A stretch of DNA of 64,000 nucleotides, taken from the NCBI GenBank assembly GCA_001692895.1, contig KV748204.1:710771-774770 (forward strand), given 5' to 3'. Under the pieces are notes generated by a model. It was not told the origin of the DNA. It saw nothing but the letters and a program-made list of their open reading frames with translations, and made no database searches. Within the stretch, counting starts at the first letter, position 1; each line of letters opens with the position of its first letter. This document shows positions 24,581 through 36,933 of the stretch, in pieces. Source of the DNA: Cenococcum geophilum 1.58 (lineage: Eukaryota > Ascomycota > Dothideomycetes > Gloniales > Gloniaceae). A program made the translations under genes and the position numbers.

Positions 24581-25637
24581 GCTGCCACTCTATTCTACTC
24601 GGAGGCGGAGGTTCACAGGGGCATGAGATTAGAGATGCGAGATGCGGAAGATTAGAGCGCAAAGATATTGGGCTAAGTCGGTTTTGAGGGCTCCCGGGGG
24701 ACGCGGGACGGATGCGATCAGATCTGATAATGGGGTTGGAGGGTACAGGCCGGGGACGTCTGGCCACTTGGAGCGTGGTGCGCCGGTGATGGGAAGCTGC
24801 ACAGAAAGCGGTTCTTGACTGGGGTGGATAACCGGGGCCTTAAGGGCTTTTGGGGGGGTCACAAGGGGAGACAAGCCGCCGCCGAGCGCGGTCAAGCAGC
24901 AGACAGGCAGGAGAAGCTGCCTTGGCCACCGGGAAATGGGCTTGCCGTCAACGACCTGAGGTTGGGACACGGGGATGGCTCAGCGCTGAAGTGAGTTTTG
25001 CAGAGCCCTTACATTTCGCCGCGTAGCCGGCCAATAGACGCCCGCACATTCGTAATCAGGCTCACACACAGCCCTCTGGCATATCAAATGCCAGAACCAC
25101 AACTAAACCGACGACGCGCAATGCCCTTGGCAATTTCGACCGATCAAGCTATTCTTAGCCCCCAGGGCACTGTTCCGTCTGCACGCCATGTATATCTTAA
25201 TAGCATTGCAGTAATCCCATCACTGCGCTGCAATCACCCTTTGGTCAAAGATGAGGCTCCTGCTTATCGCCGTTGGTGGCTTGCTTCATTTCTGCACACC
25301 TAAATATTTCCAACCCCCAGAATTTGCTAAACATGCCCCCAATCTACATCCTGTTGCAGACCTGCTAAGAAGTACAAGGTATCAAGCCTCACCGACGCCA
25401 ATTGAAAGAGATCCCGACACCGTCAACGCTTTCCTAGCTCACTTTCGTACAAGAACAGCATACAGTCTGTCATCGCCGTCCAACCTTGGCGCACAGCCTT
25501 ATGCTGCAAGAATCAATGCCCCTATTAGACCGTATGGCTACCTGTCTAAACCCGCTCGGCGCCCCATCCGGCGTCCACGTCACTATTTGCTCTAGTCAGC
25601 ATCATTCCCCTCATGCCAAGCTTCGGCCCAGGGGTAC
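24581..25637. other. SRE upstream region / TVP15 downstream region
   Basis: About 1 kb with no convincing gene. It holds the SRE promoter, including the GATA site listed separately, a GGATAACC at about 24,826 and a CCAAT box at about 25,030. The open frames here lack good starts and any family resemblance. Confidence 0.55.
24722..24730 (+). promoter_or_regulatory. SRE/SreA-type GATA binding site upstream of the SRE gene
   Basis: The 9-mer ATCTGATAA matches the published ATCWGATAA consensus for fungal siderophore GATA repressors exactly. It lies about 140 bp upstream of the start codon of the repressor gene itself and is preceded by a partial ATCAGAT. This suggests autoregulation. That is an inference from a short motif. 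Confidence 0.55.
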
Positions 25638-26482
25638 CTACCGCATGTTTGCTGGTGGCTCGATTGACGGAATATACTCCAACACCACGTAGGCAATTCC
25701 GACGACGCCGATGATTGTCCCAACTGTGTACTTATACCACTGCTCACCCACGATTACTGATCCGATAAAAATGTAAACTGCGGGATATTATCAGTTGGTG
25801 GCGCTCCTGTTGCATGTGCGAAACCCCCGACTCACAAATGCCGCGGCCAATAAACGTGAACATAAATGAGGCATGCTTAGCGATCTGCGGTGGGATCTGG
25901 AACTCTGCACGGTCTTAGCTAGGATGTCTGCATTTACGCGCGAGGTGTTACAAACCAAGGAGACCAGTTACTGTAAGCAGTTAGTTGAAAGGCTTTTTGC
26001 AAATGGGAGAGAGCTAGTAGTTCCTACCAAGACCGAAAATTATCACGTAGACTCCGATGATAACGTCCTTGCTGCATCCGTGATTAGCATCTCCATACCC
26101 TGTAGCCTTCATTCCACAGCAGTATTCATAAATACAAAGCAGAGTATCCCAAGAAGCCTCTCATGTCAACCAGAGATATATTCAAACGCTTTTGAAGAGC
26201 GAAAGCGCTGGTCGCTCGAGAAGGCTGTCCTCTATGCTGAAACTCATCGTGGCCCCAAGTAACACCCCAGCTATCGTGGAATGTGGTGCGAGTAGTGGTA
26301 ACTCACAAGTGGAAATGAAAGAACTGAGCGACGCCCCCTAGTATCAGGAACACACCAACGGCCAGATTGACCATGCGACTGGCGTTGAAACATGGTTAGC
26401 TAACTCAATCTGAAGGGCACACAGCAAGCTGGGCGGTGTGACGGGAGACCACGACAACGTACAAGACGTCCGAGAAATCCAT
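25638..26482 (-). CDS. TVP15: Golgi membrane protein TVP15 (COPI-associated family)
   Basis: Small four-helix membrane protein of late Golgi vesicles. The yeast homologue is found with the t-SNARE Tlg2 compartment. I derive six exons: 26482-26463, 26378-26307, 26071-26028, 25970-25956, 25904-25836 and 25777-25638, giving 119 residues. Recognisable segments are the start MDFSDVFRMVNLAVGVFLI, then GGVAQFF, DVIIGVYVIIFGL, LLEFQIPPQI, FMFTFIGRGIFYIFIGS and the terminal YIPSIEPPANM. Every junction restores frame and uses GT...AG. Exon 1 is 20 nt and exon 4 only 15 nt, so automatic predictors are likely to miss this gene. The protein-level match across all six exons makes me confident, although no transcript evidence is available. 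Confidence 0.92.
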
Positions 26483-27210
26483 TTCTGCAGCTGGGGATGG
26501 GTGATGGGGGCGACGATGAGATGAAAGTCGGTGAAACAGGGAGATCGGGGCGTTGTGGAGTTGGTTTGATGGGCGAGTAGAGGTCTCGTCAAAAGCAGCC
26601 TGGGGAAGCTTTGCCCGGGAAATGGAAGGCCAAGACGCTAGAGCCGCAACTTCATCTCTCTCACGAGGATAAACGAAACGCTGAAGCCTCTGCAACGTTT
26701 TCTATTCTAGACTTCACGTGCCAAGTTGAACACGCGTCACTGCTGACCACAATAGACGCATATATCGAAGCCTCGCTCTGCGCCTGGCCAACAGCGATCT
26801 TAGCAGTTGAGAGCGCTAAGCTACAGTATTCCAAAAACATCACTCTGCGTTTCAGGATTATCCTAAACACATTTCAAGAGGCCGCTGAGCACTGTCGAGC
26901 GTTTGATCCAAAATATATAATTTGCATTACTTTATGCGTTCATTTTGCCCCTTACTCTTACATTAGAGAGTGTGATAACGATTATTCTCCTTGTCCTTGG
27001 GGACCCTTGAGTATATCAGCACCAGCTCCACGCAGGAAGCCGGTCAGATAGTAAAGATGGACTACGCAGATGCACTCCTTGCCACATAACACATACAAGC
27101 ACGAGCGCCGCCCAAATGCATCTACCGTGCACAAAATGGCATTTGACAGAAAGTACGCCTGCCCAACAACCGTTGCTTTTCAATAATGACAGACAAAAAT
27201 CTAACGTCGC
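26483..27210. other. Intergenic region TVP15 / PAG1
   Basis: Promoter of TVP15 and downstream sequence of PAG1, both on the minus strand. A 146-codon plus-strand frame (26,611-27,051) has no recognisable homology and probably is not a gene. Confidence 0.5.
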
Positions 27211-30200
27211 TCAAGGATCCGCTGATTTCGGATTTTGCAAATAAATATCCGGTACTTTTGGTACCTGCGGGCTCTTCTGTAATGCAGCCCTAATCGCCTC
27301 TCTAGTTCTCTCTCTTTCTTTAGCATCGCCACCTCCGCCAGTAAGTCGTCGCATCCCGGATCTGATCCGAGAACGGGTGTCCTGTGTGAGTGGCCGGATC
27401 ATGTTCTCCAGGAAGAATGGCTTTTCATTAGTATTTGAACGGCCTGACACTAGATCATCATCCGAGAAAGGTTCTCCGTTGTCATCAACGCCGGAAGAGA
27501 AGCCAGGAGGTGTCCGTTGATTGACTGAGGGAGACGTGATCGATCGAGAATGGAGCCCAGGACGGGGTAGAGGCCTCGACAGAGCTGGAGCTAGGGCTAG
27601 GGCTGGAGCTGGAGCTGGAGGAGCTGGCATTGCTGATGGCGCAGTAAACGCTGTCGGTGTCATTACTCCTGGGTCTCGTGACGGCGGCAATTTGATGTCA
27701 GCGAATCCGGACTGGAAAGAGGTGACGCTGGCATTTCTGGTAAGAGACTTATGGAGGATTGGCAGCGTCTGTTGATCGTAAACATTCTCTCTCACGTCTA
27801 CGGAGGCGTTGGCGAAACGACTAAGGCCTGGGTTGGTGGGAAGTTCGGAAGGCTCCTCAGCGTCATCATCATCATCATCCTCAAAGAAATCATCCAAGCT
27901 GTCTAACTTCATAACCAGCTCTCCGATATGACCATCTCCGCGGACTTCTTCGGATGTCATTGTTGCCGTTCGATAATCAGGAAAACGACTGTAGGGGAAC
28001 TCCTCCTGTCGGAACTCGACCTTTGGTGTTGCCCCTTCGGACGCCTCGGTGCTTTCTGTAGTCATACACGTGTAGAAGACGGCATGGACATTATTCCTGG
28101 TCGAAGCAGAGTGATAAGCTGGCACCGGAATTGACCAGCCCGTCTCTTCTGGAATGCCATATAAGCTCTGAGTCTTTTCGTATTCTTTTCTGAATGCTCG
28201 GCTAGAATGAGAACCGGCCATACTCATGCGCAAATGATGTCTATCCAAAGGAGTTGGCGCGCCTGTCATGTTCATAACGTAGTCAAGAACCTGAAGGGCC
28301 TGAGGGCAGAATTCGGTCTGGAGCAGCCGGAGAAGCGGAGAGATGAGATCTGGGCCTTTGGCCGCTATTTCTGGCTTTCGCATATCGATTTCGGGTATGA
28401 TTACGCAGAGCAGTTGCATGGTCCTGATTTTAACCCACGGCAATTTATTCGTCAACAGACTAAGTAGAAAAATGAGGCTCCTGTATTCCAGATCGGGAAA
28501 GAATGATGATCGTAGTGCTGAAGCAGTCTGCGCAAGGAAATCTTTATCTGCGCGATATCGTTGATTTGCAAAACCATTGAGTGCCCGGGCCAAGTTTGCG
28601 CAATCATAATCTTCCGACACACCAGCTAGCACTTCTGCTGTCGCGATGATTGTAGGATCTTTCGTCTCTTGCTCAAATGACTGGAGGAATCTTGGGAAAT
28701 TCGCAAGAATCGTATAGACAAGGCGGCTTTCATCGCCAACAAGCCCGCTAGACGGAAGAGTAACCAGCCTTTCGAGTATTCGGAGGGATCGGTCCAAGCA
28801 TACACTTGACCTGACGCCCTTGTATATTAGGGAAGCAATACCCTCAAACGGTCCATCCCACTTCTCGGGGTAGCTCTCTTCTAAAGTCTTAAGAGTAGCG
28901 GGATCACTCAGATCGAGCTTGTCGAGAAGTTTGTCCAACATTGCGAGGCTTTCCATGAATTCGCGTTCATGAATCGTATCTAGACAAGCGCATGTGGTCC
29001 AGAATAGTTGCGGGTATTGGATAAGATCGTTGGGTTGTAGGGCTTCGATGATGGTCCTCAGAGTGGTCAAGATCTCCATTGAGAAGGTTTGGATATCGCT
29101 CTCATCATCCGAAATGGTATTTGAGAGCCTCGCCAACATATCCGAGAACATGTGCTGGTCGAGAGAGCTCAAAATACAACGAAAAAGTTGGAAAGAGCGA
29201 CAAGCTAAATGCCGTACTGGGCAAGACGTTGCCCAGTGGAGTGTCACTCTACCCCATTCTTCGCGAATGCCGGGGTACGCAATGGAGAAGACCTTTACAA
29301 CCTCTGCTGCAACATATGTCATTCCATCTGGTACTCTGCTGCCATAAGCCTCGTCGTTCTTGCCATTGTTGTCTTCGTATCCCCAGACAACCTTAGTGTT
29401 ATGTCGGCGAATGCTTTCAATAAAGTCTTCGATTGATCGCTTGTCAGGGGTGGTGCTCCCGTCTTCAATTTTTGAGATTACTAGTTCGTGAATGAGGTGC
29501 ACGAGCATCTCTCGAGATTGGTCTTGCACAAGTGGCGTATAATGATCCCATAAGACAAGGACAACCTGAAGTAGAAGGGGGACATGCTCTTTCGATAATT
29601 GCACCGGAGAGACCATAAGATCCACGAGAAGGATGAGGCACAACTGCCCAAGGGAAAAACCAGACTATCACAAGTAAGCTTCTAGCAATGGGCCGGGGAT
29701 TTTACAACAATTACCTGCTTGCTACTACTTGGCAGAACAGCACCAAGATCTGCCAGATAGGGAAGAGAAGCAGCGTCTTGAGGCGGAGGTGACGTTTCCC
29801 TCTTCTCCAGAACCATAGCTTTTGGGTTGATCTGCATAAGTAAAAACTCTACAACCTTAAGACCTGCTGGGGTGCTAGAAAGGTATACGACGATTTGTTT
29901 CGAATAGTCCACAAAGTTCTGTTCTCGCTTGTCTAAGCAGAGAGAGATGATGAAATCGAGGATCAACTGAACGTTCCCGGCATGTGGACCTGTAGCCAAG
30001 GCTTGCCAAAGAGCCTGTATTTCATTATGAAGGGCGTTACCACATCGAACTGTAATTTCGAAAAGGTTTACCAACAACATGTAGGAGTTTGCGGTTGGTC
30101 CACCGTCAGGGTTCAGCTGCAGCTCGATAGTTTGAATCCAAGGGAGCATTGCTGCGACCATATTTCGTTGGTGATCTGGCTGAAGTTCTTTGAAGTAGTA

Positions 30201-33200
30201 AGAGAACTGAGAGAAAACAAGAAAAGCCAGTTCTGAGTGCTGATTTGCGAGCCTTCGCGATGTTTCGAATTGGGCCAGCTTATACACAGCAATAGTCTTA
30301 TCGGATATACTGATATCTAGATCCTGTAGTTTAGAGTTTTTCTGTTCTCTTGCTTCAAGGGCCCGAAGGAGTCGTGCAGACTTCATGCGCAGTTCATTAT
30401 TTTCGTGGCCCAAAGTATAGAGCCCGGCGCTTAACACCTTCCAGAAGGGGAGCGAATAGTCTTCTCGTTCAGTGAGAACTTGGGTTACTACTTCAAAATA
30501 GCTCTCTAGAGCTTTGGATGATTTCGACAAATAACACATTTCAATTGATCGGTCCAGGAGGTAAGGATGTTCCCGATTGTGCATGATGAGGTTGGTAAGA
30601 GCTCGGCGACCAATAGAATGAGTTCTATCACTAACAGTTTCGAAGATCGTATCGATCCATGATAGCATTCGACGAACATCGAATTGAAGGTGGACTTTAC
30701 TATCAGTCGTGATACTGACTGGACCTCCCTATAGGGTTATCAGCATAAACAATTGAGAAGGATTTCGTGATTTGACCTACACACAACGCTGCCATAGCAC
30801 TTAAAGCTGCAGTTCGAAGATCCCTCTTTTCTATTTCCATTGCTGCCGTAGCGATGCCCTTATTTCCTAAATCTTGCTCTCGATCTAGTATTGATCGTCT
30901 CATGTTGTCTTCTCGCTGACGTATCTGACTCTGATTCGGGGAGTACCCACACCAGTCTTCCATCAGAGCAAATGCAGCTTTGCGCGCCTGGAATGGCATC
31001 CAGCGAATTGGATCTTTTATTCGGTTGATGCCTTCGAACAGCTCCTCAATCAAACCGCAATAGTGTGTCCGCAGCTTTTGGAAATCCCATTCGTTCTGCA
31101 CCTCTGCATCGCTAAGAAAGAGCCGAAGATCTTTAGTGTAGTTAACAAGATTATTAAGAATCCATTCGTCATTATAAGCCTCGGGAGATTGGAGAAAGTG
31201 TGACGTAAGCTTATAGACGTGTGTTACCTCTGTTCGAAGGTAGTCAGTACGTCGATTTCTACGTGGGCTGCTTGCTGTGCGCTCGTGCGTTCCAAGGCGT
31301 GCCTTCGCTTCATCGGCACATGTAGAGACTTGGGTTTGCAATGATTCCAATAATGTGCGGTAGAGATTCATGTTGATGGACCCTAGGCCAACCACAACAG
31401 CATCTCGGATGGCGGGATTCCCAACGGACAGGAATGGTAAAACTTTTACGAACAGCTCACCAGCAGAGTAGACTTTGTTCTGGCTCTTCTGAGACGACTT
31501 TGAACTCTTCCTTGAATGCTGAGTAACTTGGGTTTGAACGTTTTGCTGACCTCCAACATTTGTGAGTGTGGTGCACGCAAATATAAGGTAGAGTTTCCAT
31601 TGCTCGATAACAACTTCCGGTGCAGTCGTCGCTAGCCGACCAACGACTTTGCCAGAACCAGCATCAAACGTAGAGTATGGGCTCGCGCGGGGCCCTTCTG
31701 CAAGTGACATCAATGTACGGTGCATCTGTGATAATCTTGCACAGACAATGTCTCGGGTGAGGGTGACCGCGAAAGGGCAAACTTCGAAGCTGATGCGAAC
31801 TAAATTTGGAAACACCTTAAACCAGAGGGTGGAATCGTACGGAACATCGCTGCTACAAAGTTCGATCAATGTACTTTGGAGGTTACTTTTTCGCATGCCT
31901 CTTTGCAAACGGCTCCTTTCGGCAAGAGAAAGTTTCTCATCATTAACGTCCATCACTTTTTGAGGACTGCCCTCCATGACCCGTATGATCCGGGAGCTAC
32001 ATCCGCCAAGCGCGGTGTCGAACTCGGTGATAAGACGTAGTACGGTCACTGCATAAGCACGTACACGTCTTGACGGAGAGCACAGGAAGAATAGGCCGTG
32101 AGACTCGATCTCGTCAACATGCGCCCAAACGCCAGATAAATCCAGTTGTGCACCTCGGTTGCCAGAGACGCCATCGTCCGGGGTGTCTGAGGCAGCTTTT
32201 TTCGTTTTCTGCTTAATCTCTTCAATCCATATCTGGAGAAGCTCCACGTAAAGCCTTAGGGTACTCTCTATGTGGCCAGCACCAAGCATACCCCCGTCAG
32301 ACATGGTGGCGTAGCGATCGTCAAAGTTGAAAATAAACCTAGCAAAACCAATTGTGACTTGTTGGGCATGGGATTGACGCGCAATCGATTTCAAAGATTG
32401 TGCCGAAGAAGCCGCAATGTTATTTTGAACATGTGCTGTGCCCGTGCAAAGGAGGTTGATGAGGGAGTTGAATGGAATGTGAGGTGATAGGCAACGAGGT
32501 AAAGCTTGAACAGCAACGTGGAGCAGATCGTAAATTCCCTGTCTGAGATCCGTCGAGTTCTGGTGGTCATCTCTTCGTCCAAAGCTAAAAGCATCGGCCA
32601 TGGGGGTTTTAGGGGTTTGAACCGCAAACTTCTCATCAAGGACAGCTTGGCCACCGAACGCGTTGTCGCAGATGATGGTAATTTCGCCGAGAATCTTACA
32701 GAACTTGACGTAGTACTCTTTTGCAACTTCCGCAAACCCGGTAATGATAACAGGTCTCGAGAGCCTCTCCTCTTTGACAAGAGAGGATTTGAGAGGTACA
32801 TGTGCTATAGGTCGTGGACTAACCGGCAATGAAGGCATCTCGATCGGCTCTACGAAAGGATCGCTGTCGAAACTAATGGGGAATGGTGGTTGTTCTCCTT
32901 TCTCGAGGTCTGCCATAATGGCAAGGAATGATCGAATTCCGATAACCATTCTCTCCGGCTCGAGATTCTCGACTCGGAGCTCTTTGCCAGATGAAAATAG
33001 TTCGGAATTCATAAGAGGAAAGATAATTGTTCTGAAACAAAGATCCTGGTGCTTGAAGCCAATGATACGAATTAGCTGGATGAGCGGCTCCGCAATTGTG
33101 GTCTCTGTTGAGAGATATGAACGCTTTCCAGGTTGGAAAACCATTCGAATGATTTCCTCTAATTTCTTGACAGTGACATTTAGCGTGTCCGTGCAATTCC

Positions 33201-35455
33201 TATACAAATAGGTCCAGACAAGTCTGCAAATACCCCTTAATGCGGTCACTCGTGTGGCACGCTCTTTCAGCCGCGGTTGCGAAGACAATGCTAATGCCAA
33301 CCACTGAGATGAAAATGATTCTGTTGGCGAAACGCATAGCAAGACCGTCATGAGTGGATAGGCTTCCATCCAATGTTTAGGTTTACTGAGTAGCAAGGAT
33401 AATCTCGGCTTTATCGTTTCAACCACGGCTCTCCATTTTGGCATGTTGAGTTCTGAGGTTGCTTTAGCAGCGATTCGAAGCAAAAGCTCTCTCAATAATT
33501 GGCAGTAAGCATATTTCACAGGCTGGCCGTGCACATTTGCAAAAAGCCTTGCTAACGACTGCATGAAGTCGCAGGAGCGGTCCCAGGCATCCTCTGGATA
33601 GGTCTTAACCCTCAAGTATCGCATTCCTCGAACGATCAAAATGGCCTTCGCTTCAATATCTTTACTGGCCAGGCCTTTTACTCCAAGCTGTTTTTGCATC
33701 TTCTCAAGGTCCGCGATAAACCGATCTGAAACGCTGTCAAAATTAATTTCACTCATCACTCCAAGCAGCTGCCCAAAGATGACCCAATTCGCATGCCTTA
33801 GCGGGGACTCTTCTAATGATTCAGGTTCTGCAGCTTTCAGTTGTGTGTAAATGATGTCTTCAAGTCGGTCTGCCATTTCCCGTGTAACGCACGTGAGGTC
33901 ACTTTGGCCTATGATTTCAATCAGAACTCGACAGAGAAGGTAAATAGAGACGGTAGATCGCCGCTCGGCTTGATAAACAGCCTGTTGTCGAGCAAGGGTT
34001 ACATTAGCTGAACTTGAAACGGATGAGCTTGAACTTTGCCCCTCAGTGGGTATATGGACTGGCTCCGTATTACGACGAGGCAATAGTCCATTCGTTTGTA
34101 GTGGTGCTACTCCACGGGCCTTGAATAGGTCAGCAAAAATTAATAAAGTATATTGAAACGGCCTCACATTATTCAACTCTAATCGAGCGGTATTGGCCGC
34201 CTCGCTCTTCGCTTTTCGCCAGAACATAAGGGTATCTATCAATGGTTTAGGCTTTTGACGAGCTATATGGCCCAGGGCGGAGATAAGTTGATCAAAATTC
34301 GGATCAACGCCAGGGCCACAGATGAGCTCTACCCTAGGCTCAGGCTGGTTTGGATCAGTGATACATTGGTTGATTTTCTGGTCCGCCTGGCCGACAAACT
34401 ACACACCAGCTTGGTTAGCAAATGCAGTCCATCGTGGTATATTCGCTTACTAACCGAATTGAATAGGTGGTGCAAGGCATATTCGCCAACTGTCTTCAGC
34501 TCTTGTGGGTGGTGATGATGTCGGGACTGGGAGCGGTGATGGTGATGTTCCCTTTTCGATTTCCCGCTCTGTATACGCTCCGGTCTTCGTGTACTAGCGT
34601 TAAGTGTGGAGGCTTCACTGATGGAGCGCTCTCCAGAATGTCCTAGAGCCGCATTTCCATTTATAGTAACGCCGTTCCCTGCTAAATTTTCCCCATTCAC
34701 AACAGGAGTTTCTCTGAGATCTTCTTGAGACATCGTAGGGCCATCGAGGGGGGTAGCAGCGGCCGCGGCGATAACCTGCGGGCTCAGCGGGCTAGTAGCC
34801 GGCGAATTGACAAAGCTTGTATTCCGAGAATGCTGTATACCATGGGCTCAGCGGGCTAGTAGCCGGCGAATTGACAAAGCTTGTATTCCGAGAATGCTGT
34901 ATACCATGGGCTCAGCGGGCTAGTAGCCGGCGAATTGACAAAGCTTGTATTCCGAGAATGCTGTATACCATGCACAATCGATGTCTGCCGGTGATGACCG
35001 TAGGACACGGAGGGCTTACGCTCAAGCCCGCCGTCCGGGCTTGGGACAACTACCACGGGGGTTTGCGATCGAGGGGAGACAGCACGCCCAGATGTTGTAA
35101 GCGCACGTCCGCGTGTCACAGATGGTTCGCGTGAGGGTATTAAGGGAACCGAGGGGGCAGCGGGAGGCTCTGTATGGTGCGACAGATTCCCAGCATGTTG
35201 TCGTGCTTGCGACAGTGGGGGGGCAGCTGCGACAGGTGGCGGAACGGATTAGCAACGTACACACCCCATGGTCCTGGGACTCTCCCTTGAAGTCCAAATA
35301 AAGTCCAGCCTGATGGGCCAATACGAACAAGCGCTTGTTGGGGAAATGCCGTCCTGGTACTGGCAGAACGGATTCCAGATGCTAGGCAGAGATAGGGAAG
35401 CGGAGGGGTATGAAAACGGGAGACTTACACATCCCGCCGGTCCGTCCGTCTTCAT
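27211..35455 (-). CDS. PAG1: Cell morphogenesis protein PAG1/Tao3/Mor2 (Furry family), 5' frame disrupted
   Basis: Giant scaffold of the RAM/MOR network, working with NDR kinases in polarised growth and septation. The securely derived part has four coding segments: 34733-34455, 34398-30781, 30728-29715 and 29643-27211, 2,447 residues counted from the Met at 34733. Introns are 56, 52 and 71 bp with good signals. HEAT/Armadillo-like helical repeats dominate. The IDTLMFWRKAKSEAA block, a QFDVRRMLSWIDTIF block and a C-terminal conserved domain support the family. A His-rich stretch sits near the N-terminus. Upstream, a further conserved N-terminal segment (PVVVVPSPDG, SYGHHRQTSIVHGIQHSRN) lies in an exon at 35226 to about 34,970, with a possible first exon at the ATG at 35455. 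A 64-bp unit repeated three times at 34,781-34,972 puts that exon out of frame with the rest. Translation may therefore start at 34733, or the assembly may be wrong here. Confidence 0.88.
34781..34972 (-). repeat. Three tandem copies of a 64-bp coding unit in PAG1
   Basis: Units start at 34781, 34845 and 34909 and appear identical. The unit encodes the conserved HGIQHSRNTSFVNSPATSPLSP region of the PAG1 N-terminus. Since 64 is not a multiple of three, each extra copy shifts the frame, and a stop appears in the second copy read on the minus strand. Removing two copies (128 bp) exactly restores the frame between the upstream conserved segment and the Met at 34733. Confidence 0.95.
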
Positions 35456-36933
35456 CGGTACGCGGCAGAAGAATCTACGAGGGGGCCATGGCCGTCATGA
35501 AGAAGAGCAGAGATACTCGCATAGCGGCAATGATCAAGGCGTGCAGGAATTCAAGCGCCCAGAGAGCAGGGGTCGCTGTCTGTGCCTGTGCCTGGCTAAA
35601 CCCAATGGAAGGCCGTGATCGCTGACAGGACCCGCACTCTTCAGTCCAAGCGGCGTTTCCAAATGGCAGTGAAAAACATCAATGGGCAGCAGAAACAAGT
35701 GATGGGCGGAGTCGACAGGCCTTTAACGGAGACCATAGCCTTTGCATCTTAGACGCATGTGGACGCGTGCCACCTCAGAGTGGGAGACAACTGCAGCTTG
35801 GCAACGCTCGGTGGACGAGAGCTGGCTACCTATCATAACTTTCTGTTCCTGCATCAACGCGGGAATACTCAAATACTCAAATACTCCAGCGTGACGTTGA
35901 AACCTACAGGCCTCATCGTAGCTGTTATCGTGAGATTCAAGGGAAAGTCAGAATTCTAATTCGTAGGACGCCGATGGCCGTCGAGGTATTCCGTATCAGG
36001 ATCGCTGACGTGACACGCCCGCTTACTCTGTTCCTTCCGACCAGGGCCTTTCATATAGGCGACGGTAATTTGCTGACTTGCTGACCTCAGGACGTCCGTA
36101 TGGACGGACAACTCAGGGTCCCAAAACGGAATCACCACCAGGGCGGTAAATATTTTTGGGGAGGAATACAAATTGTAAACGAAGCAATTATCATCATCTC
36201 TAGATACGTGCTGCCTCACACAGCGTTCTCCCCGATTCACGTTGACAGACTTGGCTGCGCCGGCCAGCTGCGCAGGAGAAGGAGAGCCCTACAAGAATCA
36301 AAGGCTTAGCCCACAAGCGACGCGCGCGGGTCTAGGAGGCCGTCGAGGAAACGGTCGTGTGTGGGGCAAGGTGGGCGGCGGAGACAGAAGTTTCTTGATC
36401 TCCGGAAAGGAGTCGATTCTCCCGCGCCGTTCTGGAAGAGAGTGGAAGCATTTCGTCGGCACAATTTCACCTCTAGTCGTGTTAGTTAGCCGCACAGTGC
36501 GGAATCGCTCCACTGCCGAGGGTGTCCCATTTTCAATTTCTACCTGTAGCCGCTGCTGCCACAATTCGTATCATAAAAGCCAAAACGAGTCAGCCACAGC
36601 CCGAGTGGTGATTCATCGCCGCGCTAATTTGAACGACTCCGGTCGTCAGTATCCTTGGCTTGCAACATCTCTCCGAAGTCTCTCATCAGCCGACTCTGGC
36701 GTCCGATAAGGCAACGTAGCCGCGTTGCTATTTTACCTCCGGCTCCGGGCTGTTTTCCCTGCGCCTCTTAGTCCACTCCACCGACAAACCACCGTTAAAC
36801 GTTAAAATAACGTTATATCGTCTTCGCTTGTGCTCTTCCGAGAGCATCACATCTCTGTCTCTAGTAAGTACAGTACAACCAATACACTTTGCTTCTCATC
36901 CACCCATCTCGCTGACCATTTCCACTTAGCGGC
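35456..36933. other. Divergent promoter region PAG1 / cytochrome P450 reductase
   Basis: About 1.5 kb between two divergently transcribed genes. There is no convincing gene. A short tandem AATACTCAA repeat occurs near 35,870. The pyrimidine-containing stretch before 36,934 is probably the reductase leader. Confidence 0.5.

Noticed and set aside
26611-27051. 146-codon plus-strand frame between TVP15 and PAG1
   Set aside because: No homology or good start context, and it lies in the TVP15 promoter.
30729-30780. Possible truncation of PAG1 at the stop after ALCVGQITKS
   Set aside because: A 52-bp intron with donor GTAGGT and acceptor CTATAG joins the flanking exons in frame and restores the conserved protein.
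34781-34972. CRISPR array or similar spaced repeat
   Set aside because: The units are directly adjacent with no spacers, and they are coding DNA of a eukaryotic gene.
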